The position numbers and the translations under genes were made by a program. Positions 1 through 8,887 of a DNA stretch of 64,000 nt are shown one piece after another (position 1 is the stretch's first letter; each line of letters begins with the position of its first letter). The DNA is from Ningiella ruwaisensis. GTDB taxonomy: Bacteria > Pseudomonadota > Gammaproteobacteria > Enterobacterales > Alteromonadaceae. Location: contig NZ_RAHT01000007.1 in NCBI RefSeq assembly GCF_004798935.1, forward strand, positions 62,001-126,000, written 5' to 3'. The notes beneath the pieces were generated by a model. The model did not search any database. It had not been told where the DNA came from and worked only from the letters and a program-made list of their open reading frames with translations.

Positions 1-639
1 AATGGCGAGTTTAAATCACTTCATGATATTAATCCGCTGCGAGTCGATTACATAGAACAACAGTGTGATGGTTTGTTTGATAAAGCGGTTTTAGATGTTG
101 GCTGCGGTGGTGGCATTCTTTCTGAAGCCTTAGCAAAAAAAGGCGCTAAGGTTACCGGCATTGATATGGTGCAGGCTTCACTAGACGTTGCCAATTTACA
201 TCGCCTGGAGTCGGGCGTGAATGTCGAATATTGTCTAAGCACCGCAGAAAACTGGGCGCAAAAAAATGCCGGAAGATATGATGTGGTGTGCTGTTTGGAA
301 ATGCTTGAACACGTACCGGAGCCTGCTGCGATTGTAAAGGCATGCGCGAAACTGGTAAAACCGGGTGGTCGCGTCATCTTTTCAACCCTTAACCGAAACA
401 CGAAGTCCTATTTAATGGCGATTGTTGCAGCCGAATATTTGTTAAATATGGTGCCTAAAGGGACTCACGATCACAGCAAGTTTATCAGACCTGCTGAGCT
501 ATGCAGAATGATAGATGAGACTTCGTTACAGGTAGATGAGATGATTGGCTTGCATTTTAATCCGCTTAAGCAAGATTATTATTTATCAGAGCAAAATGTG
601 GATGTGAATTATTTCGTGTCATGCCACCTGAATGCTTAG
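1..639 (+). CDS. ubiG: Ubiquinone biosynthesis O-methyltransferase UbiG (5' end outside window)
   Basis: SAM-dependent O-methyltransferase acting at two steps of ubiquinone synthesis. The frame is open from base 1 and already reads as UbiG sequence ([15 protein letters not shown]) before the glycine-rich SAM motif [12 protein letters not shown], so the start lies upstream of the window; a TTG at 73 is internal. The motif [11 protein letters not shown] and the C-terminal VDVNYF fit the family. Its position upstream of nrdA matches E. coli, where ubiG lies near nrdAB. About 212 residues are present of the roughly 240 expected. Confidence 0.93.
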   Translation, partial: NGEFKSLHDINPLRVDYIEQQCDGLFDKAVLDVGCGGGILSEALAKKGAKVTGIDMVQASLDVANLHRLESGVNVEYCLSTAENWAQKNAGRYDVVCCLEMLEHVPEPAAIVKACAKLVKPGGRVIFSTLNRNTKSYLMAIVAAEYLLNMVPKGTHDHSKFIRPAELCRMIDETSLQVDEMIGLHFNPLKQDYYLSEQNVDVNYFVSCHLNA

Positions 640-883
640 AGTGTTTTAGCTCCTGCAATTTCGCAGCAATATCGTAAAACAACGTTTTAGTTTACTGAAA
701 ATCAGCGCAATTTTTATTAAGTAAATTTTTAAGCGCTTTTGTTACTAAAAAAGCAGTTTTTAGACGAATTTATTTTTGTGCTTTTTTTTAAAAAGCTTGC
801 ATAGGCGAAAAGCCACCACTGCTCTTTGGTATTGAGTAAGTTGCTACTAACCCTTCTACCTGTTACTTAAACTTGACAGTAAA
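640..883. other. ubiG-nrdA intergenic region, upstream part
   Basis: AT-rich stretch without a convincing ORF on either strand. It has A/T runs and short weak dyads but no clear GC-rich terminator for ubiG. The whole intergenic space (640-1137) is long for this genome. Its downstream part carries the NrdR boxes and presumably the nrdA promoter and a leader of about 200 bases. Confidence 0.5.
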
Positions 884-899
884 ACACTACATATAGTGG
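884..899. promoter_or_regulatory. NrdR box 1 upstream of nrdA
   Basis: ACACTACATATAGTGG matches 14 of 16 positions of the NrdR box consensus as I recall it (acaCwAtATaTwGtgt). NrdR is the ATP/dATP-sensing repressor of ribonucleotide reductase genes and normally binds two boxes on the same helix face. Confidence 0.8.
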
Positions 900-916
900 T
901 TGCAATAGTCACCAAG

Positions 917-932
917 ACTCATTATCTTGTGC
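917..932. promoter_or_regulatory. NrdR box 2 upstream of nrdA
   Basis: ACTCATTATCTTGTGC matches about 12 of 16 NrdR box positions. It starts 33 bases after box 1, about three helical turns, which is the usual spacing of NrdR box pairs. The pair lies about 205-250 bases before the nrdA start. Confidence 0.65.
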
Positions 933-1137
933 TTATTGAAATATGGTGACGATTAAATAGCGAGCGAATCTCGTGCTAAATTTAATCACTCTCAGTACTC
1001 TCTGCCAATTTTCAATGCGCTAATAACAAAAAATGGACAAGATAAGACGTCTCTAGTGGTGTGCGTTCTCTAGTTGTGAACTTTGCACGAGACTCAGCTT
1101 TGAATGAATCAGCTACAAATTAAAGAGCATAACTATA

Positions 1138-3459
1138 ATGAATAATGATCTTTTAGTCACCAAACGCGATGGGACGCAAGAGCCTATCAACCTCGATAAA
1201 ATCCACAAAGTTGTTACCTGGGCTGCAAAAGACTTAGACGATGTATCCGTTTCTCAGGTTGAGATTAAGGCACAGATACAGTTTTACAACGGCATTAAAA
1301 CCGCTGAGATCCATGAAACACTCATCAAGTCAGCCGCTGACTTAATTTCTACAGAAACGCCAGATTACCAATACCTCGCAGCACGGCTGGCGGTGTTTCA
1401 TCTACGTAAGAAGGCCTATGGACAGTTTGAACCTCCAGCGCTTTATGATCATGTTAAAAACCTTGTAGCTCAAGGCAAATACGATAAGCATTTACTGGAA
1501 GACTACAGCCCGGAAGAGTTTGCCGAGTTAGATGCATACATTGATCACCAGCGCGATATGAACTTTAGCTACGCCGCTGTTAAACAACTGGAAGGTAAAT
1601 ACCTGGTTCAAAACCGGGTAAGTGGTGAAATATACGAAAGTGCGCAATTTTTATATGTGCTCGTTGCTGCGTGTCTGTTTGCCAAGTATCCACGCGAAAA
1701 CCGGCTTGACTATGTAAAACGTTTTTATGACGCGGCATCCACATTTAAACTGTCATTGCCTACGCCAATTATGGCAGGCGTCAGAACCCCTACCCGCCAG
1801 TTTAGCTCGTGCGTTTTAATTGAAACCGGTGACAGTCTGGATTCTATTAATGCCACAGCAAGTGCGATTGTTAAATATGTTTCTCAACGCGCCGGTATAG
1901 GGATAAACGCAGGCCGTATCCGTGCGCTTGGCAGCCCAATTCGCGGAGGTGAAGCCTTCCATACAGGATGTGTACCTTTCTATAAATACTTCCAAACGGC
2001 TGTCAAAAGTTGCTCGCAAGGTGGAGTGCGCGGTGGCGCTGCAACGCTTTTTTATCCCATTTGGCATCTTGAAGTCGAGTCATTGTTAGTACTTAAAAAC
2101 AACCGAGGGGTTGAAGAAAATCGTGTCCGCCATTTGGATTACGGTGTGCAGTGCAACAAGCTTATGTACACACGGATGATCAAAGACGATTATATTACCT
2201 TGTTTAGTCCCTCTGACGTACCTGGTCTTTACGATGCTTTCTTTGCTGATCAGGAAGAGTTTGAGCGTTTATATGTACAATACGAAAATGACGACAGCAT
2301 TCGCAAGAAGCGTGTAAAGGCCATTGAATTATTCAGCCAATTTATGCAGGAGCGCGCAAGCACTGGACGTATTTACCTGCAGAATGTTGATCACTGCAAT
2401 ACGCACAGTCCTTTCGACCCATCTGTTGCGCCTGTTCGCCAAAGCAACCTCTGTTTAGAGATTGCGCTGCCAACTAAACCTCTGCGCAACGTCGATGATG
2501 CTGAAGGTGAAATCGCGCTTTGCACCCTTTCTGCTTTCAATCTGGGCGCCATTGAAAGTTTAGATGATTTTGAAGAACTGGCCGATTTATCAGTACGAGC
2601 ATTGGATAGTTTGCTTGACTATCAGGATTACCCGGTACCGGCAGCGCACACTGCAACAATGGGCCGCAGAACCCTGGGTATTGGTGTGATTAATTTTGCC
2701 TATTATTTGGCGAAAAACGGTGTTAAATATTCCGACTTTAGCGCGAATCCATTAATCCACCGCACCTTTGAAGCGATGCAGTATTATTTATTGAAAGCGT
2801 CAAATAATTTGGCAAAAGAAAAAGGCGCATGCCCCAAATTCAACGAAACCACCTATTCAAAAGGCATTATGCCAATTGATTCATATAAGAAGGACCTTGA
2901 TAAAATTTGTGATGAAGCCTTGCATTATGACTGGGATGCATTAAGAGAAGACATTGTAAAATATGGCTTACGTAACTCTACCCTCTCTGCCTTAATGCCA
3001 TCTGAGACGTCTTCACAAATTTCAAATGCAACAAACGGCATTGAACCACCACGTGGCCATATAAGTATCAAAACCAGTAAAGATGGTGTTCTAAAGCAGG
3101 TTGTTCCTGAGTATAAAGCGCTCAAGGACAAGTACGAATTGCTTTGGGATATTCCATCTAATGATGGGTATTTGCAGCTCGTGGCAATCATGCAGAAATT
3201 TATTGATCAAACGATTTCTGCCAATACCAGCTACGACCCGGGCAAATACGAGGGTAATAAAGTACCGATGAAACTATTGCTTAAAGATCTGTTAACGACT
3301 TATAAGCTCGGTATTAAAACGCTTTACTACCATAACACGCGTGACGGTGCTTCTGACAAGTCAGACGCTGAAATGAGCAACGTAGTTCAAGAGCCTCAAG
3401 CACAAACTGCCATCATAGAAGAAGATGACGACTGTGCTGGCGGTGCCTGCAAAATATAA
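1138..3459 (+). CDS. nrdA: Class Ia ribonucleoside-diphosphate reductase, alpha subunit NrdA
   Basis: Large catalytic subunit of aerobic ribonucleotide reductase, reducing NDPs to dNDPs. An N-terminal ATP cone (about residues 5-90) gives dATP control of activity. Key residues fall at E. coli numbers: C225 (QFSSC), N437/C439/E441 (SNLCLE), the phosphate-binding PSETSSQ segment and the radical-relay pair Y730-Y731 (TLYYHN). The tail ends with a C766/C771 pair (CAGGACKI) that passes electrons from thioredoxin or glutaredoxin. At 773 residues it is 12 longer than E. coli NrdA, mostly in the acidic C-terminal linker. It is followed after 19 bases by nrdB. Confidence 0.98.
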   Translation: MNNDLLVTKRDGTQEPINLDKIHKVVTWAAKDLDDVSVSQVEIKAQIQFYNGIKTAEIHETLIKSAADLISTETPDYQYLAARLAVFHLRKKAYGQFEPPALYDHVKNLVAQGKYDKHLLEDYSPEEFAELDAYIDHQRDMNFSYAAVKQLEGKYLVQNRVSGEIYESAQFLYVLVAACLFAKYPRENRLDYVKRFYDAASTFKLSLPTPIMAGVRTPTRQFSSCVLIETGDSLDSINATASAIVKYVSQRAGIGINAGRIRALGSPIRGGEAFHTGCVPFYKYFQTAVKSCSQGGVRGGAATLFYPIWHLEVESLLVLKNNRGVEENRVRHLDYGVQCNKLMYTRMIKDDYITLFSPSDVPGLYDAFFADQEEFERLYVQYENDDSIRKKRVKAIELFSQFMQERASTGRIYLQNVDHCNTHSPFDPSVAPVRQSNLCLEIALPTKPLRNVDDAEGEIALCTLSAFNLGAIESLDDFEELADLSVRALDSLLDYQDYPVPAAHTATMGRRTLGIGVINFAYYLAKNGVKYSDFSANPLIHRTFEAMQYYLLKASNNLAKEKGACPKFNETTYSKGIMPIDSYKKDLDKICDEALHYDWDALREDIVKYGLRNSTLSALMPSETSSQISNATNGIEPPRGHISIKTSKDGVLKQVVPEYKALKDKYELLWDIPSNDGYLQLVAIMQKFIDQTISANTSYDPGKYEGNKVPMKLLLKDLLTTYKLGIKTLYYHNTRDGASDKSDAEMSNVVQEPQAQTAIIEEDDDCAGGACKI

Positions 3460-3478
3460 TGCATTTGGGATGTAATTA

Positions 3479-4609
3479 ATGAAATATACGACCTTTAATC
3501 AAAAAACAACGGACACCATGAAGGAGCCAATGTTTTTCGGTGATCCGGTAAATGTGGCGCGTTACGATCAACAAAAGCACCCTATTTTTGAAAAGTTGAT
3601 AGAGAAGCAAATATCATTTTTCTGGCGACCAGAAGAAGTGGATGTCAGTAAAGATCGTGTGGATTTTCAAAAACTAACTGATGCTGAAAAGCATATTTTT
3701 ACCTCTAATTTGAAATACCAGACGCTTTTAGATTCGGTACAAGGACGAAGCCCTAATATCGCGTTTCTGCCGATTATCTCATTACCAGAGTTGGAAACCT
3801 GGGTGGAAACCTGGTCGTTCTTTGAGACTATCCATTCTCGTTCCTATACACACATCTTAAGAAACCTGTTTTCAAACCCGAGTGAAGTGTTTGATGATAT
3901 TGTGGTGAATGAGGAAATTAAGCGTCGTGCAACGGACATCTCAAAGTATTACGATGACCTAATTTTTTACACGCAGCTTTATCAAACGCGTGGTGAAGGC
4001 GTATACACTATTGATGGTGAAACCCACGAGGTGAATTTAAGAGTGCTCAAGAAAAAGCTTTTCTTGTGCATGAACTCTGTTAACGCGCTTGAAGCCATTC
4101 GTTTTTATGTATCTTTTGCTTGTACCTTTGCTTTCGCGGAACGCGAATTGATGGAAGGAAATTCAAAAATCATCCGTTTAATTGCACGTGATGAGAATAT
4201 CCACCTTACTTCTACTCAACATATTCTTAATCTGTGGATGAAAGGAAAAGACGACCCTGAAATGGCAGAGATTGCAAAAGAATGTGAGCAAGAAGCAAAA
4301 GACATTTTTTTACTGGCAGTTAGCCAAGAAAAAGAATGGGCAAAGTACCTGTTTAAAGATGGCTCAATGCTTGGTTTAAACGAAGAAATTCTTTGCCAGT
4401 ATGTGGAATACATTGCTAACCAGCGTATGGCAGCCATCGGCATGGGGCAACCTTTTAATGTGAAAGGCAATCCCTTACCATGGATGAACAATTATCTCAC
4501 ATCAGACAATGTCCAGGTTGCTCCTCAAGAAACCGAAATCAGCAGTTATCTTGTAGGTCAAATTGACAGCGAGGTCGCTTCGGGTGACTTCGAAGAGTTT
4601 GAACTATAG
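3479..4609 (+). CDS. nrdB: Class Ia ribonucleoside-diphosphate reductase, beta subunit NrdB
   Basis: Small subunit carrying the diiron-tyrosyl radical cofactor. Iron ligands D85, E116 and H119 are followed by the radical tyrosine Y123 (HSRSYTHI), and the second ligand set lies around [13 protein letters not shown]. The length of 376 matches E. coli NrdB, and the N-terminus (KYTTFNQ) aligns with the E. coli start, supporting the ATG at 3479. It lies in one operon with nrdA and the ferredoxin gene that starts two bases after its stop. Confidence 0.98.
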   Translation: MKYTTFNQKTTDTMKEPMFFGDPVNVARYDQQKHPIFEKLIEKQISFFWRPEEVDVSKDRVDFQKLTDAEKHIFTSNLKYQTLLDSVQGRSPNIAFLPIISLPELETWVETWSFFETIHSRSYTHILRNLFSNPSEVFDDIVVNEEIKRRATDISKYYDDLIFYTQLYQTRGEGVYTIDGETHEVNLRVLKKKLFLCMNSVNALEAIRFYVSFACTFAFAERELMEGNSKIIRLIARDENIHLTSTQHILNLWMKGKDDPEMAEIAKECEQEAKDIFLLAVSQEKEWAKYLFKDGSMLGLNEEILCQYVEYIANQRMAAIGMGQPFNVKGNPLPWMNNYLTSDNVQVAPQETEISSYLVGQIDSEVASGDFEEFEL

Positions 4610-4611
4610 CA

Positions 4612-4881
4612 GTGATTGTTAAAAACGAAAAAGTAAGCGTGTGCGTGAATGACAGCACACGCTTTTCTTTTAACAATGAAGATAGCCTGCTTATCGCAAT
4701 GGAAAAGCAACAAATTGACGTGCATTTTCATTGCCGAGAAGGTTTTTGCGGTGCATGCCGAACTAAACTACTCTCAGGAGAGGTAGAGTATAAAGTCGAT
4801 CCGCTCGCCTGCATCGATGATGATGAAATTTTAGCGTGCTGCTGCATTCCCATAAGTGACGTTGAAATTCAAACGTATTAA
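4612..4881 (+). CDS. yfaE: 2Fe-2S ferredoxin YfaE, NrdB cofactor maintenance
   Basis: Small plant-type ferredoxin that supplies electrons to assemble and repair the diferric-tyrosyl cofactor of NrdB. The cluster cysteines are C41, C46 and C49 (CREGFCGAC) and one of the C76-C78 run (LACCCIP), as in E. coli YfaE. The start is GTG at 4612, two bases after the nrdB stop, which implies translational coupling. It has 89 residues, close to E. coli, and is followed by a hairpin shared with convergent purC. Confidence 0.93.
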   Translation: MIVKNEKVSVCVNDSTRFSFNNEDSLLIAMEKQQIDVHFHCREGFCGACRTKLLSGEVEYKVDPLACIDDDEILACCCIPISDVEIQTY

Positions 4882-4895
4882 CATTCTTTACCAAT

Positions 4896-4921
4896 AAAAA
4901 AGCCAGCTCACGCTGACTTTT
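4896..4921. terminator. Bidirectional terminator between yfaE and purC
   Basis: Hairpin AAAGCCAGC / GCTGACTTT with one internal mismatch and a four-base loop, flanked by A-runs on the left and T-runs on the right. It lies between two convergent genes and can serve both strands. Confidence 0.7.
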
Positions 4922-4940
4922 CATTAAATCCTTGATTGAA

Positions 4941-5654
4941 TCAAAGATCTAAACCAATACGACTCGCTACTTCAATGTAGGATTCAACTACCGAACCTAA
5001 TCCTTGTCTGAAACGATCTTTATCCAGTTTTTTCTTTGTTTCACTATCCCACAAACGACAGCCATCGGGAGTAAATTCATCGCCCAATACAATATTACCC
5101 TGTGAGTCGGTACCAAACTCTAATTTAAAGTCTACAAGCAACATTCCACCTTTCGCAAACAAAGGGCTTAGCACTTCATTGACTTTAAAGCTTAATGTTT
5201 TCATTTCATCAATTTGAGCCTGTGTGGCCCACTCAAATCCAACAATGTGCGACTCATTCACCATTGGATCATGTAGCGCATCATTTTTAAGAAAGAACTC
5301 AAAGGTAGGTGGATTAAGTATCTTCCCCTCTTCTACGCCTAAGCGTCTGCAAAGCGAACCAGCCGCATAATTTCGAACCACACACTCAACAGGGATCATT
5401 TTCAGTTTTTTAACAAGACTTTCTGTGTCAGACACCAAATTTTCAACCTGTGTTTTTACGCCAGCCGATTCCAATTGCTGCATGATGAAATGATTGAATT
5501 TGTTATTTACTTCGCCCTTACGTTCCAGCTGTTCTATCTTTTCACCGTCAAATGCAGATGTATCGTTCCTGAATTCCAAGATCAACAGATTCGGATCATC
5601 TGTAAAAAATACGGTTTTTGCTTTACCACGGTAAAGCTCCTCACCCTTTTGCAT
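4941..5654 (-). CDS. purC: SAICAR synthetase PurC
   Basis: Phosphoribosylaminoimidazole-succinocarboxamide synthase joins aspartate to CAIR in de novo purine synthesis. The family motifs [21 protein letters not shown] and [13 protein letters not shown] are intact and the 237-residue length is normal. It is last in the minus-strand run dapA-bamC-purC, starting 12 bases after bamC ends, as in E. coli. Confidence 0.97.
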   Translation of the reverse strand: MQKGEELYRGKAKTVFFTDDPNLLILEFRNDTSAFDGEKIEQLERKGEVNNKFNHFIMQQLESAGVKTQVENLVSDTESLVKKLKMIPVECVVRNYAAGSLCRRLGVEEGKILNPPTFEFFLKNDALHDPMVNESHIVGFEWATQAQIDEMKTLSFKVNEVLSPLFAKGGMLLVDFKLEFGTDSQGNIVLGDEFTPDGCRLWDSETKKKLDKDRFRQGLGSVVESYIEVASRIGLDL

Positions 5655-5666
5655 GCACTGCCTCTA

Positions 5667-6755
5667 TTAGATATCTAAATTGCTTTCTGCCATGTAGTCA
5701 GAAAAGACGGAAAATAAATCGGTTGCCTGTTTTACTTCAAATGCCTGGTTATCACTATCGCGGAAAGTAACCGCCGTTCGTTCTCCTACAGGTTGAACCT
5801 GTAAACGGTAATTCACCTTTTCTAAATCCAGACCATCGTCAGAAAATACATCATACCAAGGTTTGTCTTCACCATTATATTTGACGAACATCAAACCTGA
5901 TGCCTGATCCAAATCGATAACGTCGAAGCCCATTTTTCTTAGCACTAGTAAAAGGCGTGGCCAGGTATTAGCATACTCAGCATCTACGATAAAAGCAGGG
6001 TCGCCATCAGGATTAAAGCCAAGCTCTGAGTTAAATCCATCCCGAATAAGCGCGATTCGCTGATTTTCTGCCAGACGAAGTCCAAAATCGTATTCCTGAA
6101 TAATATAGTTAAGAAAGTTAACTTCATTTTCACGAAGCACGAAAGGACTGAGACCTGCCAGCTGTGATTCGCCATTCTCATCGATATACGCGATTTTCTC
6201 TACGCTGAGACTTGCAGTACGCCCGTGAGGCGCCACATCTACAGTAAGCTTGAACTTTTTCGCCCGCTCAATTACATCACCGCTAAACTCGTACCAGCTT
6301 TCATCCAATTCTTCTTTACTCACTACCCAGTCAGTAATTAAGGTATTGTTTTCGCGATCAAATTCTTCTACGCCGATGCCTTTTAACTCAAGATAGGCAA
6401 GAACGGTATCCCACACGGTTTTGTCCAGAGCTTCAGCATCATTAATCTGGTCAAACATGACCTTTGCTTTACTTGAACCTTCCTCTACGTGTGAGCCGCT
6501 AACGAGTGGTAGCACGAGTCTGGGTGAGTGAATTAGGACCTCAGGTCCAATAATCTGATGATTGGCATCAACAGGGGGCAGTTCGTAGCGATTTGACACA
6601 GGAGGAGCGTCCAGTTCTTCAGGTACTTTTAGCATTTCGCCTTCTTTGACTTCAAGATAACTAAAGTCGCCAGAAACCTGTTTCCGCGTTTCAGAACTAG
6701 AACATGCGCTTAATAAAACGGTTAAACAAATTGTAGATAATAAATGTTTTTTCAT
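5667..6755 (-). CDS. bamC: Outer membrane assembly lipoprotein BamC (NlpB/DapX)
   Basis: Lipoprotein of the BAM complex that folds beta-barrel proteins into the outer membrane. The signal peptide ends in lipobox LLSAC, with lipidated Cys at residue 18. The conserved unstructured BamC N-terminus follows (LEVKEGEMLKVPEELDAP), then two helix-grip domains. It has 362 residues, slightly longer than E. coli. Its ATG overlaps the dapA stop by one base (TAATG), so it is coupled to dapA. Confidence 0.94.
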   Translation of the reverse strand: MKKHLLSTICLTVLLSACSSSETRKQVSGDFSYLEVKEGEMLKVPEELDAPPVSNRYELPPVDANHQIIGPEVLIHSPRLVLPLVSGSHVEEGSSKAKVMFDQINDAEALDKTVWDTVLAYLELKGIGVEEFDRENNTLITDWVVSKEELDESWYEFSGDVIERAKKFKLTVDVAPHGRTASLSVEKIAYIDENGESQLAGLSPFVLRENEVNFLNYIIQEYDFGLRLAENQRIALIRDGFNSELGFNPDGDPAFIVDAEYANTWPRLLLVLRKMGFDVIDLDQASGLMFVKYNGEDKPWYDVFSDDGLDLEKVNYRLQVQPVGERTAVTFRDSDNQAFEVKQATDLFSVFSDYMAESNLDI

Positions 6756-7639
6756 TACGGGTGTATCAATCCTAGTTGGCTAAGCCTTTGTTCGATTAAT
6801 TTTTGACTATTTAGTTCCGGCAAAACCATAGGAAGCCTTAAACACGGGTCTTTAATTTTTCCCATTTTATATAGCGCCCATTTTGGCATAACTGGATTAG
6901 GTTCAACAAACAATTCCTTGTGCAAGCCGACAAGTTTTTCATCCAGTTTTTTCGCCAATGCAAAATCATTGGCTAATGCAGCATCACACATTTCAGACAT
7001 CGTTTGCGGAACAATATTAGCGGTAACTGAGATAACGCCATGTCCGCCCTGACACAGGTAATCACACCCGCTACCATCATCCCCACTGAAAAGGGCAAAA
7101 TTATTGTCAACCACTGCTTTTGTTTCAGCGAGACGATTTAGGTCACCGGTTGCATCTTTTAAACCAACGATATTCGCGTGTTTTGCGAGCTGGGCCACAG
7201 ATTCCGTTTTTAAATCTGCCACCGTACGCGAAGGAACGTTATATAGCAAAAGTGGTAAATCTGTCGCGCTGGCAATGGCTTCGAAATGCGCAATCATGCC
7301 TCGCTGCTGTGGTTTGTTGTAATAAGGCACAACGGATAAAAAGCCGTCAATTGCAAATTTAGCCATTTCCTGGCTGAGAAAAATCGCCTCGTCAGTCGCG
7401 TTTGCGCCATTCCCGGCAATGACTGGGATTCTGCCTTGCGCATAATCAACGATTAGCTTAACGACTTCAATGTGTTCGTCCATCGGCAAGGTCGCTGATT
7501 CGCCCGTGGTGCCAACTGCCACTAAACCATGGCTGCCAGACTCAATATGCCATTCCACAAGGTTTTGCAAACTATCTTTATCGATTTCGCCCGACGCAAG
7601 CATCGGCGTTACAAGTGCTACAAAGCTTCCCTTAAACAT
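6755..7639 (-). CDS. dapA: 4-hydroxy-tetrahydrodipicolinate synthase DapA
   Basis: First committed enzyme of lysine/diaminopimelate synthesis, condensing pyruvate with aspartate semialdehyde. The catalytic residues are at E. coli positions: T44/T45 (GTTGE), Y133 (LLYNVPSRT) and Schiff-base K161 (VGLKDATGD). The 294-residue length fits. It is the first gene of dapA-bamC-purC and is divergent from gcvR, as in E. coli. Confidence 0.97.
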   Translation of the reverse strand: MFKGSFVALVTPMLASGEIDKDSLQNLVEWHIESGSHGLVAVGTTGESATLPMDEHIEVVKLIVDYAQGRIPVIAGNGANATDEAIFLSQEMAKFAIDGFLSVVPYYNKPQQRGMIAHFEAIASATDLPLLLYNVPSRTVADLKTESVAQLAKHANIVGLKDATGDLNRLAETKAVVDNNFALFSGDDGSGCDYLCQGGHGVISVTANIVPQTMSEMCDAALANDFALAKKLDEKLVGLHKELFVEPNPVMPKWALYKMGKIKDPCLRLPMVLPELNSQKLIEQRLSQLGLIHP

Positions 7640-7777
7640 TTACCCCCCTTAAAACCAAGGCGCAATAGTATTAGTCTGAACTAGTAAAAACAAGTAGCTT
7701 GCCTTATATTGCTCTCATCTTTTACAGAATTAACACTTTCGGTATCTGCATAGGGTGTATTCAAGGATTACGCGTAA

Positions 7778-8332
7778 ATGAAAGCTCAATTAATTATTAA
7801 TGTCTTAGGCGCTGATAAATTAGGTATTTTAAGCGTAATTGCGGGTTGTATAAGCGACAACAACTGCAATATTTTAGACTCACGGCATGCGATTTATGGG
7901 CAGGACTTCTCTGTTACCATGATTGTCAGTGGCTTGCAAAACGATATTGCTCGATTAGAAGTGAATTTGTCGAGCCTGTGCGTAGAGCATGAGTTGCTCT
8001 GCATGATGAAACGCACTAGCGGCCACATAAAACAAAATATTGAACAGCTTATTTTGCTGAAGTTTGCAGGCACAGACGCCAGCGGCGTATTGCAAACGGT
8101 CACTAAATTGCTTGCGGATGAACACGTATCGGTTAATGCTGTCAGACAAAAAGTGAGCGCGAAACAAGATGCCTGCTACATGGAATGTAAGATGATTTTA
8201 TCTGCTCCTTCTGATCTGGATCTGGTTGAATTCGATAGTAAGGTAAAAGAGGTTCTTCATGGCCTGGGTTTATCAGGCCGAATTAGTCATCAACAAACAA
8301 AGGAAGACAATGAATACATTGAAAGCTGGTGA
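7778..8332 (+). CDS. gcvR: Glycine cleavage system transcriptional repressor GcvR
   Basis: Two ACT domains (about residues 4-80 and 90-165) without a DNA-binding domain. In E. coli GcvR binds glycine and GcvA and modulates repression of gcvTHP. Its 184 residues compare with about 190 in E. coli. The place between divergent dapA and downstream bcp is the E. coli arrangement, which supports the name. The last 23 bases overlap bcp. Confidence 0.9.
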   Translation: MKAQLIINVLGADKLGILSVIAGCISDNNCNILDSRHAIYGQDFSVTMIVSGLQNDIARLEVNLSSLCVEHELLCMMKRTSGHIKQNIEQLILLKFAGTDASGVLQTVTKLLADEHVSVNAVRQKVSAKQDACYMECKMILSAPSDLDLVEFDSKVKEVLHGLGLSGRISHQQTKEDNEYIESW

Positions 8333-8777
8333 TAAAGCACCGTCATTTTCACTTCAAGACCAAAACGGTAACACAGTAAACTTGACTGACTTTAAAGGTT
8401 CAAAGGTCATCATTTATTTTTATCCCAAAGCGATGACGCCAGGTTGTACAGTGCAAGCTCAAGGCTTGCGCGATCATAATGATCAACTCCATTCAGCGGG
8501 TGCGGTGGTGTTAGGTATTAGCCCTGACCCAGTGGCTAAGTTGAAAAAGTTCGCTGACAAAGAGTCGCTTAATTTTACGCTTCTATCAGATGAAGATCAT
8601 GCTGTAGCGGAGGCTTTTGGCGTTTGGGGCCTCAAAAAGTTTATGGGTAAAGAATATGAGGGCATTCATCGTATCACCTTTATTATTGATGAAGTCGGGA
8701 ATGTCTCGGATGTACTGGATAAATTTAAAACCAAAGACCACCATCAGGCAGTTATCGACGCTATCTCTAAAGGATAA
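8310..8777 (+). CDS. bcp: Thioredoxin-dependent peroxiredoxin Bcp (PrxQ type)
   Basis: Thiol peroxidase reducing H2O2 and organic hydroperoxides. The start is ATG 8310, preceded by AAGGAAG, inside the end of gcvR; an earlier in-frame ATG at 8259 lacks family sequence. Peroxidatic Cys46 sits in AMTPGCTVQ. The resolving cysteine of E. coli Bcp (C51 in CTVQACGLRD) is glutamine here (VQAQGLRD), so the enzyme should work as a 1-Cys or differently resolved form. It has 155 residues and is followed by a strong terminator. Confidence 0.95.
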   Translation: MNTLKAGDKAPSFSLQDQNGNTVNLTDFKGSKVIIYFYPKAMTPGCTVQAQGLRDHNDQLHSAGAVVLGISPDPVAKLKKFADKESLNFTLLSDEDHAVAEAFGVWGLKKFMGKEYEGIHRITFIIDEVGNVSDVLDKFKTKDHHQAVIDAISKG

Positions 8778-8801
8778 GTGTACGGTCAAATTCAAAACAC
8801 A

Positions 8802-8831
8802 AGGCGAGAGTTTGACCCTCTCGCCTTTTTA
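8802..8831 (+). terminator. Rho-independent terminator after bcp
   Basis: Perfect 9-bp stem AGGCGAGAG / CTCTCGCCT with a 7-base loop, followed by TTTT on the plus strand. Confidence 0.92.
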
Positions 8832-8863
8832 TTTGTAACAGCAACGTAGGTGCCAAGAAATTA

Positions 8864-8886
8864 TTTACACAGAATTAATGTGTAAA
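8864..8886 (-). terminator. Possible terminator after perM
   Basis: Perfect 8-bp inverted repeat TTTACACA / TGTGTAAA with a 7-base loop, directly next to the perM stop. It is AT-rich and its downstream U-tract is interrupted, so termination is likely but weak. Confidence 0.45.
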
Positions 8887-8887
8887 C

